Shown: positions 10,290 through 21,815 of the stretch, piece after piece
How the letters are laid out: every line of letters begins with the position of its first letter
Position numbering within the stretch: the stretch's first letter is position 1
Assembly (NCBI RefSeq): GCF_033807715.1
Contig: NC_084597.1
Span: 10,703,343-10,767,342, forward strand
DNA length: 64,000 nt
Source of the DNA: Cololabis saira
Lineage: Eukaryota; Chordata; Actinopteri; Beloniformes; Belonidae
Direction of reading: 5' to 3'
Notes under the pieces: model-generated
Databases searched by the model: none
Told to the model about the DNA's origin: nothing
Seen by the model: only the letters and a program-made list of their open reading frames with translations
Translations under genes and position numbers: made by a program

Positions 10290-10757
10290 TGTAAGAAACT
10301 GTCAGGCCACTAGGAGGAGACACCCAGTGGTGGCTCAGTATCTGTTTGGTACCTCCCACCTTTATAAATAGAGGTCTGAAGATCACTTCCTCCTCTTTGT
10401 CTCCAAACATTCACACCTTGACTGAGTGTTTGAGGGGTTTTCAGGTGTTTGCCATGAGTATTTTGGTTTTACCTCCAATGTAAGTAATTTCTTTGTATTC
10501 CTTTTAGTTAAAGTGTCTCTGACACGAAGAATGGAGAGATTTGTGGTCATTTTTCAACATGCTTTAAGAGTGAATTGATTTCATTTGTCAAGAGAATTTA
10601 ATTTGTTCTTTCTTTATTTTAGAACCATGGCAATCATCCTGAAACTTCACTAACCCAACATTCACCTTGTGAATTTCAAATAAACTCGACAATTGATTGA
10701 CTGCAATCCTGTTTCCTGGTGGTTGTGTGGCTCCAGTCTGAACATTCATTCACTACA
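10290..10757 (+). repeat. 3' LTR of BEL/Pao element
   Basis: 468 bp, the same length as the 5' LTR and, by eye, the same sequence. The AATAAA at 10679-10684 would direct polyadenylation of the genomic RNA. Confidence 0.97.
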
Positions 10758-10776
10758 CCAGGGCTAGATGGTCTTT

Positions 10777-10807
10777 AAAAACAAAACAAAAACAAAAACT
10801 AAAAAAA

Positions 10808-10862
<55 letters not shown>

Positions 10863-10867
10863 TTTAT
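10777..10867. repeat. A-rich / (AT)n / T-rich low-complexity tract
   Basis: An A run, about 14 AT units and a T run form a near-perfect palindrome, just outside the right target duplication of the BEL element. Confidence 0.85.
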
Positions 10868-12225
10868 AGATATGTGCAATACGAATAAAGTGTATGTGTA
10901 GAGTAAAGACTTTCAGCCCCTCAGAGGCTGATAGTCACCACGTGTCCCTCGGACCCGATCTGAGCACCTATGGAAGACCCAGACTGCCTCAACACATGGA
11001 AGCATCTCAAACTTTAAATGACACAGAGTGGTCAAGCATTTCTTTAAACAATGCTCGGTGTATCTTGATTCCATGCATAGTTTATTTTCTGTCATTTAGC
11101 TACAGAGATTCAGTCAGCAACATGTTTAACACATTTTTTAAATGTGCATTGAAGCAAAATTAAAAAAAAAGAGAAGTGAAAATATAAAGTTTAGTTTTTT
11201 TAACACTTCCCTTTTTTTGTTTTAGTCACAGGATTTCACATTTTTGTGTTTGCAAAGCAGCAAACCGTATCTGATCACTTGGACAATATTTTATCTGATA
11301 TTTGCATCTGACCTGCTATAAAACCCAAGAGAATTCCCGGCTGCATGTCACACCTCCTCCCACGCCAGCGCTGAAAATAACTGTCATCAAAAAAATTGAT
11401 ATCTGAAGCTTTGAGACTCTCCTTGTGGTGTCATGATAAAATTAAAAAATAAGGTTTTCTTGTAAATTTGTTAACAAATTAAAATGTAATCTATCACGGC
11501 AACAGTTTTGCTTATGCACTGGAGAGCTCTTAATTAAAAGCGGGCATACTGAATTTCAGATTAAATACTTGGAAATGTCAACTCAAAGTCCATAAAATGA
11601 TCTCTGCAGGGAACATTTAATCCTCTGTGGATGTGGAAAATGTTAGATAACTAGTAATGTCATTAGCAGAAAAAGCCAAAAAAAACATCATCAGGGCGTT
11701 TTCAAGTAAACCTGAGACACAAGTGAGCAGGTTTTATTTTCTGACATTTCTGACCAGCTGCCTAAATCACTTATATAACTTTACCTCAGTCTGTGTAGGC
11801 TTTAAATGACCTTTAACTGATGTTGCATTTAGTTTTATTCTGAGGGAAACTAATGTGATGACACATCAGGGGAAAACAAATTATGTAAATGAAGAACAAG
11901 TTGGTTGGAAAACAGTCGACTGGTAGTTTTAAAAATACTGTGCACTATTTTTTCCCTTTGGATTCAGCCTCAAAAGAAAAAATAAGATTACACCCATCTT
12001 CAGACACTGCACACGTTCAGCATTAACTTCACAATGCTATGTAACATTGTGGAGTTAATGTAGATCTCCACAATGTACAGCAGTGACACTAAAGAAAACA
12101 GTAAAAGAAGACAGTAAACCAATCGGTCAAATCATTTTTCAACCTCATGTTTCCATCTGATGCATATTTCTTCCATAATTCTCCCCTCTGTAGAAGCCAA
12201 AGTGATTAAAGTGCTTTAAACTTAC
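10868..12225. other. Intronic sequence
   Basis: This is unique-looking AT-rich DNA between the BEL insertion and the arhgap24 exon. The minus strand was checked for a continuing PH-domain exon and nothing convincing appeared. Confidence 0.5.
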
Positions 12226-12313
12226 CTGGAATGACCTCGAAAATAAATTTTCCCCCTTCATCGCTGCTGGTTGGATGTTCTGTAACGTTGTTTCCAGGTA
12301 ATGAAATGGCTCC
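12226..12313 (-). CDS. arhgap24: arhgap24 exon, PH domain second part
   Basis: This 88-nt minus-strand exon is bounded by a pyrimidine-rich acceptor (TTGTTCTCCACAG) and donor G|GTAAGT. It encodes GAISLPGNNVTEHP...GGKFIFEVIPG, 29 codons plus one base. The sequence aligns with the FilGAP PH segment I recall as GTIFLPGNKVSEHP...GKFLFEVVPG. It enters in phase 0, matching the exit phase of the exon at 44041-44241, and leaves in phase 1. FilGAP (ARHGAP24) is a Rac-directed GTPase-activating protein that binds filamin A at actin-rich edges; its PH domain contributes to membrane targeting. The following PH and RhoGAP exons were not found and should lie left of the window. The paralogues arhgap22 and arhgap25 fit less well. 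Confidence 0.88.
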
Positions 12314-12913
12314 CTGTGGAGAACAAATAACAGATGCATCAGATATACTTATTTTTTTATGAGAAAAAATAACTATTTCTTTGTCTTTGTTGTCATTTGA
12401 GAGTATTTATTCAGTGGCTGACACCAAAATCCAACCAAGGTCAAGATCTCACTGTCCTTGTTTGGTTTCGACTACATAATTTAAGCAGCTGCTGTGGTGT
12501 AACAACAGAACTCCTGAAGTCAGCAGGATTCAGCCGTCATCAATCATGGAAAAATGTGCTTATGAAACGGACATGTTTGCAAAATGTGTTCCCGTTGTCA
12601 TAATGTGTCTAGGTCACCAGGGATGCTTCTGGATGATGGGTTCGAGGGGAAATAAACGCGGCACAGTAGTGACATTATCGAGGATTGCTTCTCTCAGCTT
12701 GGGTTTTGTCCAAAATGATGCATCAACCTCTTTGAAGGAGTAGCAGGAGCATCAGCATCTATTCCCTGAGCAATATTTAGAGGAACCTTACAGTCAGTGA
12801 CTGGAACAGAAGTGACATTTACAGTATGTTGCTAAAAAGGGGGGTCAAATTAGGCTTTTATATAAGGAATCTGAGGGGATTAGGAATTTAAGGGTCCTTG
12901 GTTGGGACCCTGG

Positions 12914-13640
12914 CATACCTGTCAAGTCTCCCGTTTTGGCCGGGAAACTATCGTATTTTACCCCTCTTTCCTGCCGTCCTACCGTATTAGTATTTTCCTG
13001 TAGATTTCCCGTTTTATAATATGATAATTTTTAAACTTCAAACTGAATTGTCGTTAGCCTCGCGAGAACTGGCCCTTGCTGTGCCCTGCGTGGCAGTTCT
13101 CGCGAGGTTATTGGGGACAACGGGAGCGAACTCGGAACAACAAATCAGAGATGGATGTATGTAAAGAGAGAGAAGACATTTCTGCCCAAAAAGCAAAGAC
13201 TGTGTCTAAATATCTCTAAAAATGGGATAGAAAATGTACTTTCCTAAAGAGGAGGTACAGAAACATGCATCTGTGTCATCAGTCATGAATGCCAGAGAGC
13301 CACATCAGTGGAAATGACAAATTAAAAGAAAATGTAAATGTGTCACTTGAAGACAATCAATGTGTATATAAATTGAAAATATTTAAAATAAATAAATGTG
13401 CTTTAATTCCCTTTTGTTTTCATTTATGCTGTATTGTAGGAATTACACACACAGGAATGTCCACAGCATTTCAGTGTCGACAAAGGTTGGACTAGTAGAC
13501 TCTGAGCACATCATTGTAGTTTGTAAATGTTTGAAAGGTAGTTATTTTAGATTTATCGTAAATCTGGACCTCGGTTGAGCTTGTGGGACGGCGGGTGTCG
13601 GAAAATGTCCTTTATTTTTAAATCCAAAACTTGACAGACG
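12914..13640 (+). mobile_element. hAT-like non-autonomous element
   Basis: The perfect 8-bp TSD GACCCTGG lies at 12906-12913 and 13641-13648. The ends share CTGTCAAG in inverted orientation. The interior holds a CTCGCGAGAACT...AGTTCTCGCGAG hairpin (about 13058-13107). At 13151 there is a short frame, MDVCKEREDISAQKAKTVSK, that resembles the start of a hAT transposase and stops after 22 codons. It looks like a deleted autonomous copy. Confidence 0.8.
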
Positions 13641-13648
13641 GACCCTGG

Positions 13649-14110
13649 TAGAGTTTAGCTCCGGCAGGGCTCAGGTCGCGGCCTGGGCAAAGGTAGTGAG
13701 CTGGACATTGGTTATTGGTGCGGTTAGTCGACCTGGAAGGGTCCAGACCAAACCGGAAGATGGTTCGGTTAGAGGAGCAGGCTAATGAGCTGCAGCCCAT
13801 CAGGCCGGCTGTCCTCTGATTAGTCCTGGCTACACACCCCTACCACTTACAGTTGCTGTTATTAAAGTGAAATCTTATAATGGAGACAAGAACCTTTTTT
13901 TTTATAACATTTTTTTTATAACATTTTTTTTTATTCTCAATGCAACTGTAAAACTGGATATTTTAACATTTTCCATTATTTGCACCAGCGTTTTCTTTGT
14001 TGTCCCTCGGATACATTCTCCATACTTACCTCACAATAGCTGGGATAGACTGCAGCACTTTTCCGTCAAAATATTGCTTAGTGTATTTTTCCAAATTATC
14101 TGTTATACAT
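13649..14110. other. Intronic sequence
   Basis: The first 180 bases are GC-richer than the surroundings. A 16-base unit of T8 plus ATAACATT is repeated about three times near 13893-13935. No gene or element ends were recognised. Confidence 0.4.
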
Positions 14111-14113
14111 TTA

Positions 14114-15495
14114 GGGCCTGATTTACTAAAGGTTTGCGTGCGTAAAAACGTGTGCAAACTTGACATCACCCGCAAACCAAAGTGCCAGCTGATCTACTAA
14201 CAGAGTGCAAAGAGGACAGCGTCTCTCAAATGCGCAAAATAGCACACGCAATCCATTTAGTACTTTTGCCGTGATGAATAATCAATATGGGGCGTAACTG
14301 CCAGAAAGCGCTAAATACTGGGAGGGGAAAATGCAAATATCTCCTTTTACCACACGCAATGAGATTTACCAAGCCTGAAAGTTTTTGCGGGGATTGTGAT
14401 TGCGTCTGTATTTAATACGTTCGAAAGGAAGGTGCTAATCTGCCCAGCATTACGCACCGATGCTTGTTGGTGCCTGATTTGAGGACTGGGGTGGGGATGG
14501 CTCAACTTGTGGTGAGGATTCTCCACATGCAAAAGGAGAAATATTTTATTTGAATGTTAAATCGAGTATTATTCAGCAAAAGGTTGCCACAGGATCAACA
14601 TTCATTTTTTTATTTGTGATAATAAATAAATCACGTGTTTTCATGGAGAAAAAAGTGTTTCTTATTGTGCGCCTATACTTGTTCTGCAGTTGTCATACCC
14701 CGGTCCGGTGTGGTGCCGTATTCAGCACCCCTGCCGCGAAAAGCACCCCCTCGTCGACATATATTACCCACAGATCTCTTATTCACGAGTAAATGTCAAA
14801 AAGGACTAAATGCTCATGTTTAATTTACTACAAATGACAACGTACACACAATGACAAAAATGATATTCTCATTCCGTGTCACGTTCTGTTTAGCGTCCAG
14901 TTTTGTGTTAATGATTCATGTTTAAATGCGCTCATGGATTCCACAATAGTCATACTTTCCCTCAATCACAGTCACAGATAACAAAAATCGGGTAAATGGT
15001 TATTGATGTCATTAATTAATAGCCTGCTTACTGTGTTGTCTTCCATAATATTTGTAAATATATATAATATAAACTCCTAAGTATGTGTTTGTGTGAGTGT
15101 GTATATATAAATATATTGAAGTGTCAGTTTGTTGTTTTTTTTCTTGGTCTACTTATCATTGAATATACGAGGGGGTGCTTTTCACGGCAGGGATGCTGAA
15201 TACGGCACAACAATTTGCATCTTCCACTAATATCTCTAACTCCAACTCGTCAAATTTCATTTTGCGCTTGCAACTATATCCTGCTTTCCATCCAGACTCT
15301 CCATGGCGCAAAGTTTGCGCCACAAACCATAAGACGCGCAACACCTTATTTAAATACTGCTGTTTGCACCTGTTATCAATTGCGCACGCAATCTTAGTTG
15401 ATCACCTGCAAACCACGCAACAACAGCACGCGCAAACTTTTTCAGTGCACACGCAATTTAGTACTCTTTATTTAGGATCTTAGTAAATCGGGCCC
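14114..15495. mobile_element. Harbinger-like MITE
   Basis: The ends are GGGCCTGATTTACTAA and, inverted, GGGCCCGATTTACTAA (one mismatch), flanked by the 3-bp TSD TTA (14111-14113 and 15496-15498). A TWA target and G-rich ends point to the PIF/Harbinger superfamily. The 1382-bp interior repeats motifs such as GCGCAAAC and TTTGCGC near both ends and carries a second element (14714-15208). Confidence 0.8.
14714..15208. mobile_element. Nested inverted-repeat MITE
   Basis: Inverted arms of about 42 bp (14714-14755 and 15168-15208), starting GTGCCGTATTCAGCA, enclose AT-rich DNA. It lies inside the Harbinger-like element. I could not find a clear TSD, so the superfamily is open. Confidence 0.65.
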
Positions 15496-15498
15496 TTA

Positions 15499-16579
15499 GT
15501 GTTCATGACGTATACTAAAGACGAAAAATGTAAAATACTTGTCAGTTTTGAACATTTTAGATTTTCAGCAAAGCAGCAGCCCTCTCCAAATGTACTGTAC
15601 CTCTGAAAGACACTTTGGGATGCACTTTTACATCCTGAACTGATCTGTTATCAATTCATTTTATTGCAGCAGATATTGGATGCATTCACGACAAATAACC
15701 TCCCTTTATTCAGCCGGCAAATACTTTCGCCTTGACTAAAGATTCAGCAGACTTTTAACTTCATTAACACGTTCAGTACACCTCAATGCAATGGTGCAGC
15801 ACGTGACAATCATTAGCCTGATCTGGGTTAATGCTAATGCAGACAAGATGTGCAAAGGTGTCAGCTTCAATTTTAGGGACTCGTGCACATTAGCAGGATC
15901 TGAGAGAGACTCATTTTGGTCTTTAATGAGCCATAACTATAACAAGCAGGAAGTGAAACCCTACCTGAAACCCCAGATGAAATGTTTTCAAAGGGGCTAT
16001 AAAGATAGGACAGACAAGCTTGTGAGTGAATGAGTGAGGAGGAAGAGAGCTCATTTAATGTGGTTGTCAGTGAAAGAATCTGCTTTGCTTCAGTGTCTCC
16101 AGATTAAAGGAACCCATCAAGGGCCGTTCTTCATTGAACAGATCTTTTCATGAAGCACATTGTATTGATTCCAGGGACACAGGATGTGACTCAAATAAAT
16201 TGGGTGCATGTGAAAGAAAGACTTGACATATGTGGGCCTTTTGAATATGTTCTTGAAATGAAAAGGCTCTGCTTAGTCCCTCCATATTGTAAAACCACAA
16301 CACCACAGATATTCCTCTCCTCTGTTTTAAGACATAGTCACACTTTCCATACATCCTCCCCTGTGGTCTGTTGTTTATGAACCCGACCGAAAACTCAGCA
16401 AAGGATCAAAGGGGACATCATGTTAACTCGAAGCAATGTAATACAAGTTTTTAGGGTTTTTTTGCTCTTAATACATTTTCCTGTGACGGTAAGTACAATG
16501 AGGTCATACTTTTGGAAACTTCATAATGAGACAAGGCCAATTATCTGTTATTTTCAAACAGACAACAAAATAAAGGCAG
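15499..16579. other. Intronic sequence
   Basis: This stretch contains no recognisable repeat ends or exon. It is among the longer repeat-poor stretches of the big intron, which makes it a reasonable place to look for conserved noncoding elements by alignment. Confidence 0.4.
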
Positions 16580-16600
16580 ACACACACACACACGCACGCA

Positions 16601-16651
<51 letters not shown>
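16580..16651. repeat. (CACG)n/(CA)n microsatellite
   Basis: CA dinucleotides surround about seven CACG/GCAC tetranucleotides. Confidence 0.95.
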
Positions 16652-16655
<4 letters not shown>

Positions 16656-16933
16656 GATGATCAGAGAAATCTTTCACAGACGATCAACAGCAGGAGGCTT
16701 TTAAGGAGAAGCCCAGCCCATCAGGGGGCTTTTTTTTAAGTCCATTAATCAACTGTATGTTCAACATGAAGTCAAATCTGGCTTCTGGTCAGACTGCAAA
16801 TGAATGCAGGAAAACTGACCGTGAGTTTTGTTCATTTAGTAGCAATTTCTAAGTTTTCCCTCCCCACCTACGCGTGAAGAATCCACATATAAACATTTGG
16901 TGGTAAACTCAACATCAAACCTTTGTATGTACC

Positions 16934-17645
16934 CAGAGGTGTCAAAAGTATTAACATTCATTACTCAGGTAGAAGTATAGATACTAGAGTTTAAAAATAC
17001 TCCTGTAGAAGTTGAAGTATCAACTCAAGTTTTTTACTCAAGTAAAAATATAAAAGTACTGGTTTCAAAACTACTTAAAGTATAAAAGTAAAAGTAATGT
17101 AAGGGGGAAAAAAGCCATTAAGGACAAAAGCCATTGAAAATGAATGCATCTTAGTATAATGCAAGTATATTAAAGAACCATATATGTGTACTATTGAGCA
17201 TTAACATGTGTTTCAGAGAGCAGGAGATATGATGACTAGTTGCCTATAAGTATTGTAATGGTGCAAAAAGTCAAACTTCAGAGGCATGTTATCATTTATC
17301 CTAACCTTTATTGGAATGTACATCCAAGTTTAGTTGCAGGAATCTGAGGGAACGGATGTAAGAACAAAACTGGACAAGAACATCTGAAACAACCACAACC
17401 AAATTCACTCTATCCGGATGGAGCAATTTAACTGGATAGTTTTTTTTTAAAGGCCAAAATGAAAAAGAGTAATGAGGCTGTTTTTAAAATGTAAGGAGTA
17501 AAAAGTACAGATAATTGCATGAAAATGTAAGGAGTAAAAGTAAAAAGTTGTCTGAAAAATAATTACTCCAGTGAAGTATAGATAACCAAAATTTCTACTT
17601 AAATAAAGTAACAAAGTATTTGTACCTCGTTACTTGACACCTCTG
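16934..17645. mobile_element. hAT-like MITE (CAGAGGTGTCAA ends)
   Basis: The perfect 8-bp TSD TATGTACC lies at 16926-16933 and 17646-17653. The terminal inverted repeats are CAGAGGTGTCAA / TTGACACCTCTG. The subterminal regions are rich in short AAAGTA / TACTTT motifs in both directions, as binding-site clusters in hAT ends often are. Noncoding. Confidence 0.88.
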
Positions 17646-17653
17646 TATGTACC

Positions 17654-18379
17654 TCATTTCTTTGGATTACATGGGCAGATGAAGCATCTTCACTGTGATG
17701 TCAGAGAGGCTTTCTCAGTGGAAGGTCTTTTGTTGCTTTGCAAATGAACGGCCATTGTTACTTTCTTAATACTGTTTCCATGTTTTTTTTTTATTTTCTC
17801 ATTGCTTTTCTTCACGCTGATCTAGTAAAGTCTCAGGAAAAAGCAGCAGGTTTGGTCAAACAGCGAGGTACTCCCTAGGTTGCTCCAGCAAAGATGCCAC
17901 CCTGTCTGTGAAAACGCCTTGCCTGGTGTCTCTGACTCTCTTTCATGTTCTCTTTGGTTGTACTGGGATAAATCAAGATTTCAATGACATTCTGTGTTCT
18001 GTGTACTTTTTTAAACTCAAAAAAGGTCAATTTGAAGAGGAAGGAGAGGAGTGAGCGTAGCTGGACTCCAATGTTTTATCACTTACAACCCCTAATGAGA
18101 AATTACTGAGGTTCATACATTTGCCTTTATATTTTTAACTGCAGTAGGCCTAAGTACTAAACCAACTACATGATTGTTTGTCACTCCCTAAAGTAATGAT
18201 GAGGAGTTCAAGATATAAAAGGGGCATCTACTAGACCCAGCAGGGGTGGGTTATGGCTTGCCAAACTCCCCTGGAGAGATATATTTGATCGATTCAAATC
18301 AGAAAAAAATGGAAATACATGTAGAATTTGATTTTTTTTTAAACTTGAAAAATAGTAATTCACCTTGACGGTTGCATTC
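17654..18379. other. Intronic sequence
   Basis: No element ends or exons were recognised between the hAT-like MITE and the Tc1-type relic. Confidence 0.4.
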
Positions 18380-18640
18380 TTGGTGTGAGCACTTCTTAAG
18401 CGGTGCAAAAGTATAGTCAACCTTTTTCTTTTTAGCATTAATTCTCTGTTGGGGACTGGTCAGGACCTCAGACAGGCCTGTGATGACCCATATCATGTTC
18501 TTCCTTAGCCCTGATTTTATAATGTGTGCAGAATGTGGCTCTGCATTGTCTTGTTGAAAAATGCACTTGGAAAAATGTCATGAAGGTGCCTTATTTTGCT
18601 CTAGACATTTAAATTACCTTTGGCACTGATGCAAATCTAT
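18380..18640 (-). pseudogene. Tc1/mariner-type transposase relic
   Basis: On the minus strand 18565-18512 reads CIFQQDNAEPHSAHIIKS, resembling the second catalytic Asp region of IS630/Tc1/mariner transposases (QDNAPxH). Downstream similarity to the usual WPxxSPDLxPIEN segment survives only through frameshifts. No terminal repeats were found, so it is an old fragment. Confidence 0.5.
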
Positions 18641-18737
18641 AAACATCAGAGATCGTAGATGCTCACCTTGTCCAAATAAAGATCTTGAATGAACTTTAAT
18701 TCGACCACAACACAGACTTCCCCCGTGTGAAGTTCTT

Positions 18738-20240
18738 CTGAGGTGCTATGGTCCACTTATCTAAGCAATCGAGCACCTTCCATGGCCCATTGCAATTCGC
18801 TTATCTTCATAGGGCTGGCATTCAAGATGCCATCAGACACCTACTTCAATAAACCCGCTGCAAGGATCATGTTCTTGCATTTCTCCAGCGCAATTAACAC
18901 AATTCAGTCTGCACCGCTATGTTAGATACTCCTGAAAAACACAAGTAAATGTCCTTTTAAAACCTGGGATTATTCACAACTTTGTAAGCAGACCAGGGTT
19001 GGGAAAGGTTGCGTTAGTGGATGTTCACCTGCAGGAGTATCACAGAAGACTGTGCTGCCACCCTGTCTGTTCACTCTGCACACCTCAGACTTACAGTGCA
19101 ACCCAACCCAAGTTCTGTCAACTCCCAAAATACGCCGGTGATTCTGTTGCATGCAGAATGAGAGCCGTCATCTCATCTGAAGCAAGAGAAAATACATGAT
19201 TGTGGATTTTTAGAGAAACAGGAAGCTACACACCATTTCCACCCTGGGATAGAGGTGGTTGGTGGTATAGAGTAACAGGACCAGGGCCGCCACAAGGGGT
19301 GTGCGAACCATGCGACCGCACGGGGCCTCGCGCCCCAAGGGGCCTCGCGCTATGGGCCGTTTTTGAAAAAAAAAAAAAGAATAGATTTTTTTTTTCCTTT
19401 TTTTTTTTTTCGTTTTTTCCCTTATAAATATCAACAGTCACGTTCCATTACAGACCTAAATGTGTACTAGTCTGTGCATATCAATAAATATATGTGCAAT
19501 GATGCGCGTGTCTGTTGTTCAATACAACTGCGTCAGACCAAGCGCAGACACAAGCTGCTCTGATCCAGACGGGTGGAGTTGGAACAAACTGTCACACAAT
19601 GTCGAGAGAACGAGACAGATTCAGGAAATTTCCATCAGGGGATGAAAAAAGAAAAAAACTAAAGAAAATTGAAGAGTTTAATGCCTCTCTGAAAGGCACG
19701 TTTGATAAATTTGTTAGAAAAATCAACGATCCGACCGGGTCTCAAGCAGCCGTGGGGCCCCGCGTCGAGGCAAGCCGAGATGATGATGAGGCAGGGGAAG
19801 GTATCCAGTATTTTGCTAATTGGAGAGTTAAAATTGCGCATATAGACACCCGATCCGACCCGAAATACCCAAAAATTTTGCGCGCGTGTCAGCGTGGCGA
19901 GCGCGCGAGGGCCCCCCCAGCCATTCCGCACAGGGCCTCGCAAATCTCCCAGGCGGCTCTGAACAGGACTATATAGCTATTAACTGTAGTCCACCTTGAC
20001 AACTGATTAGATTGGAGATGAAATACTGCTGAGGTCTACAAGAAAGGACAGAGCAGACTATACTTTTGGAGGAAGCTTAGGTCCTAACTGCTAGAAACCC
20101 GTCTCTGGAGCTAATTGTGTAAAGATGGAGTTTAACAAGTCCTCTGCACAATATACACAACCAACAGGCTTCTCTCAGAAGCTTCTACTCACAACAGAAG
20201 CCTTTGTTTGCAATAACTCTTCATCATGACTTAGTGCTCT
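18738..20240 (+). pseudogene. LINE reverse transcriptase relic, interrupted
   Basis: Broken frames show RT motifs in order: ARIMFLHFSSAINTIQ (near 18854-18910), a VLPPCLFTLHTSDLQCNPT-like stretch (near 19050-19110) and KYAGDS in place of YADD (near 19126). After the hAT insertion 19282-19961, the C-terminal motif EVYKKGQSRLYFWRKLRS follows near 20030-20085. Several frameshifts and stops are present. The family is probably of the CR1/L2/Rex type. Confidence 0.6.
19282..19961 (+). mobile_element. hAT-like element with transposase N-terminus
   Basis: The perfect 8-bp TSD AACAGGAC lies at 19274-19281 and 19962-19969; the ends are CAGGGCCGCC / GGCGGCTCTG. A frame at 19600-19800 begins MSRERDRFRKFPSGDEKRKK and resembles the N-terminus of ZMYM-like hAT transposases. 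It ends without BED, catalytic or dimerisation domains, so the element is non-autonomous. A relative is at 47257. It sits inside the LINE relic. Confidence 0.85.
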
Positions 20241-21119
20241 CGTTGTTTATTGAATTGTTTACTTTGAATTAATCATTTTTCTTTGCAGTAATTTTTTTCT
20301 CTAATAACCGCATAATTCAATTTTGGGGATGAAGCTTTGTTCTTCATTTCAGCTTGCAAACAGATCGTACATGAGGTTTATTCTTTACCACCATCTGGGG
20401 TAACAGGTAATTTAGGATGTCATTAATCTTCAGCTCATTGATCTGCTGTGTTTTTCCTCCAGCCTCTGACCTTTCAGACCAAACATCAGCAGGGGGGCCT
20501 GCTGATGTTTCACTTCTTGTTCCCATCTGGACCATTGCATGTAGGCATTTCTCTGCATAAGCTTCTTCTCTAGCAGCAATAACGTTCATTTAATTATATT
20601 ATAATGTCATATGTATATCCACAGTTAGAAAAAATAAAATAGAGAGATATTTCTGGTTCCCATCTAAATCATGTTAATATACCTTTGAATTAACTCCAGC
20701 TGGGTTGTGTAAGCTGTTGGATAAGACGAATAGACAATAGATTATACAAAAGAGGGAATTATATCTGGAAATATCACTAAATCAACAGGGCTGGCACGTT
20801 TTATAAAAGCTATCTTTGCTGGAAAAAGGCTTAGCAATGATGAAATACTTTGGAAACTGGAAAAGAAATCCATGTGTATCTGTATTGTAGACATAGACAA
20901 GATAAATCACGACATCTTTAACCTTTAATAAAAACACACTTCAAACAAAATGTGGTTCAGAGCTATAGGGGAAACAATAAGGCCCTGCATAATCTGGAAT
21001 ATGTATTTTTACATCTCAGACACAGGGAATCCATCAAAAACCACAAAAAATAACAATTTATTGGAAAGATTTCATTAATTTCTGAGCAGGCACCTGGAAA
21101 ACACATTGCTCTTTCAATT
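20241..21119. other. Intronic sequence
   Basis: AT-rich. No element with clear ends and no exon-like frame were seen. Confidence 0.35.
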
Positions 21120-21390
21120 GTACTGTTATTTATTGTATTACCTTTTAAGAACAAACTAAAAACCCACCTGTTTCCCCCACCTTTTAATCATCAGTAATGC
21201 GAGGGTTTTTTTATGACCATCATGTTTATTTTATCTACTTTTATTTTAGGATCTTTTTAATTGTATTGTCTTGTTTTTATTGTATTTTTACATTTATTAT
21301 ATTGTTTATATTCTTTGTGGAGCACCTTGTGACATTCCCTTGTCTGTGAAAGGTGCTATATAAATAAACGTACTTACTTACTAAGTACCT
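21120..21390 (+). mobile_element. L2-type LINE 3' end
   Basis: A short C-terminal coding remnant is followed by a 3' UTR with GGAGCACCTTGTGACATTCC and GGTGCTATATAAATAAA, then a short (ACTT)n tail. This is the usual layout of fish L2-like 3' ends. Confidence 0.6.
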
Positions 21391-21477
21391 GGCAGTGTTA
21401 CTGCTGCAGGAAACATGTGCATCCATGGACAAACTTCCGTTGCATATTTTAACTTCTACGTGATCTGATATCTAAAC

Positions 21478-21760
21478 CAGTGCAGGAGTCTTTCTGAGTG
21501 GAGTTTGCATGCTCTCCCTGCACGTGCGTGTGTTTTCTCCTGGTACTCCGGCTTCCTATCACAGTCCAAAAACATGTACGTCGTGTTGATTTGTGATTCT
21601 GAATTGCCCACGGGAGTGTGTGTGAGTGTGTGTGTTTGTTTGTCCCTACGTGGCCTGTGACGGACCGATGTTTGCCAAAACATAGCTCGGAAAAGCCCCA
21701 AAGGAATCCATGTGAGTGTGAGTTGGAATGAGAAGATATAGATGATGGATGGATAAATGA
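21478..21760 (+). repeat. Dispersed vertebrate repeat with GATG tail
   Basis: It resembles an abundant fish repeat I recall by GGAGTTTGCATG...CTCC...CCGGCTTCC...ACAGTCCAAA...ACATG, and ends in GATGGATGGATA. I cannot name the family with certainty. Confidence 0.5.
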
Positions 21761-21815
21761 ATAATGTTGGCTGTAACAGATACTGAAATACAAAATACAG
21801 GACAAAACTGGCACC

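Larger units (their letters stand above)
3547..10762 (+). mobile_element. Complete BEL/Pao LTR retrotransposon
   Basis: The insertion is delimited by the 5-bp target duplication CCAGG (3547-3551 and 10758-10762). Inside are two 468-bp LTRs starting TG and ending CA, a tRNA-Tyr primer binding site, one gag-pol frame in the order Gag, protease, reverse transcriptase, RNase H, integrase, and a purine-rich stretch before the 3' LTR. Integrase last with protease first and a BEL-type RT places it in BEL/Pao. Only 34 bases separate the stop codon from the 3' LTR, so there is no envelope gene. It lies antisense to arhgap24. Identical-looking LTRs and an unbroken frame indicate recent insertion. Confidence 0.97.

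Noticed and set aside
10868..12225. Search for the next arhgap24 PH exon
   Set aside because: No minus-strand frame resembling the expected C-terminal PH segment with splice sites was found here or in 1-3546.
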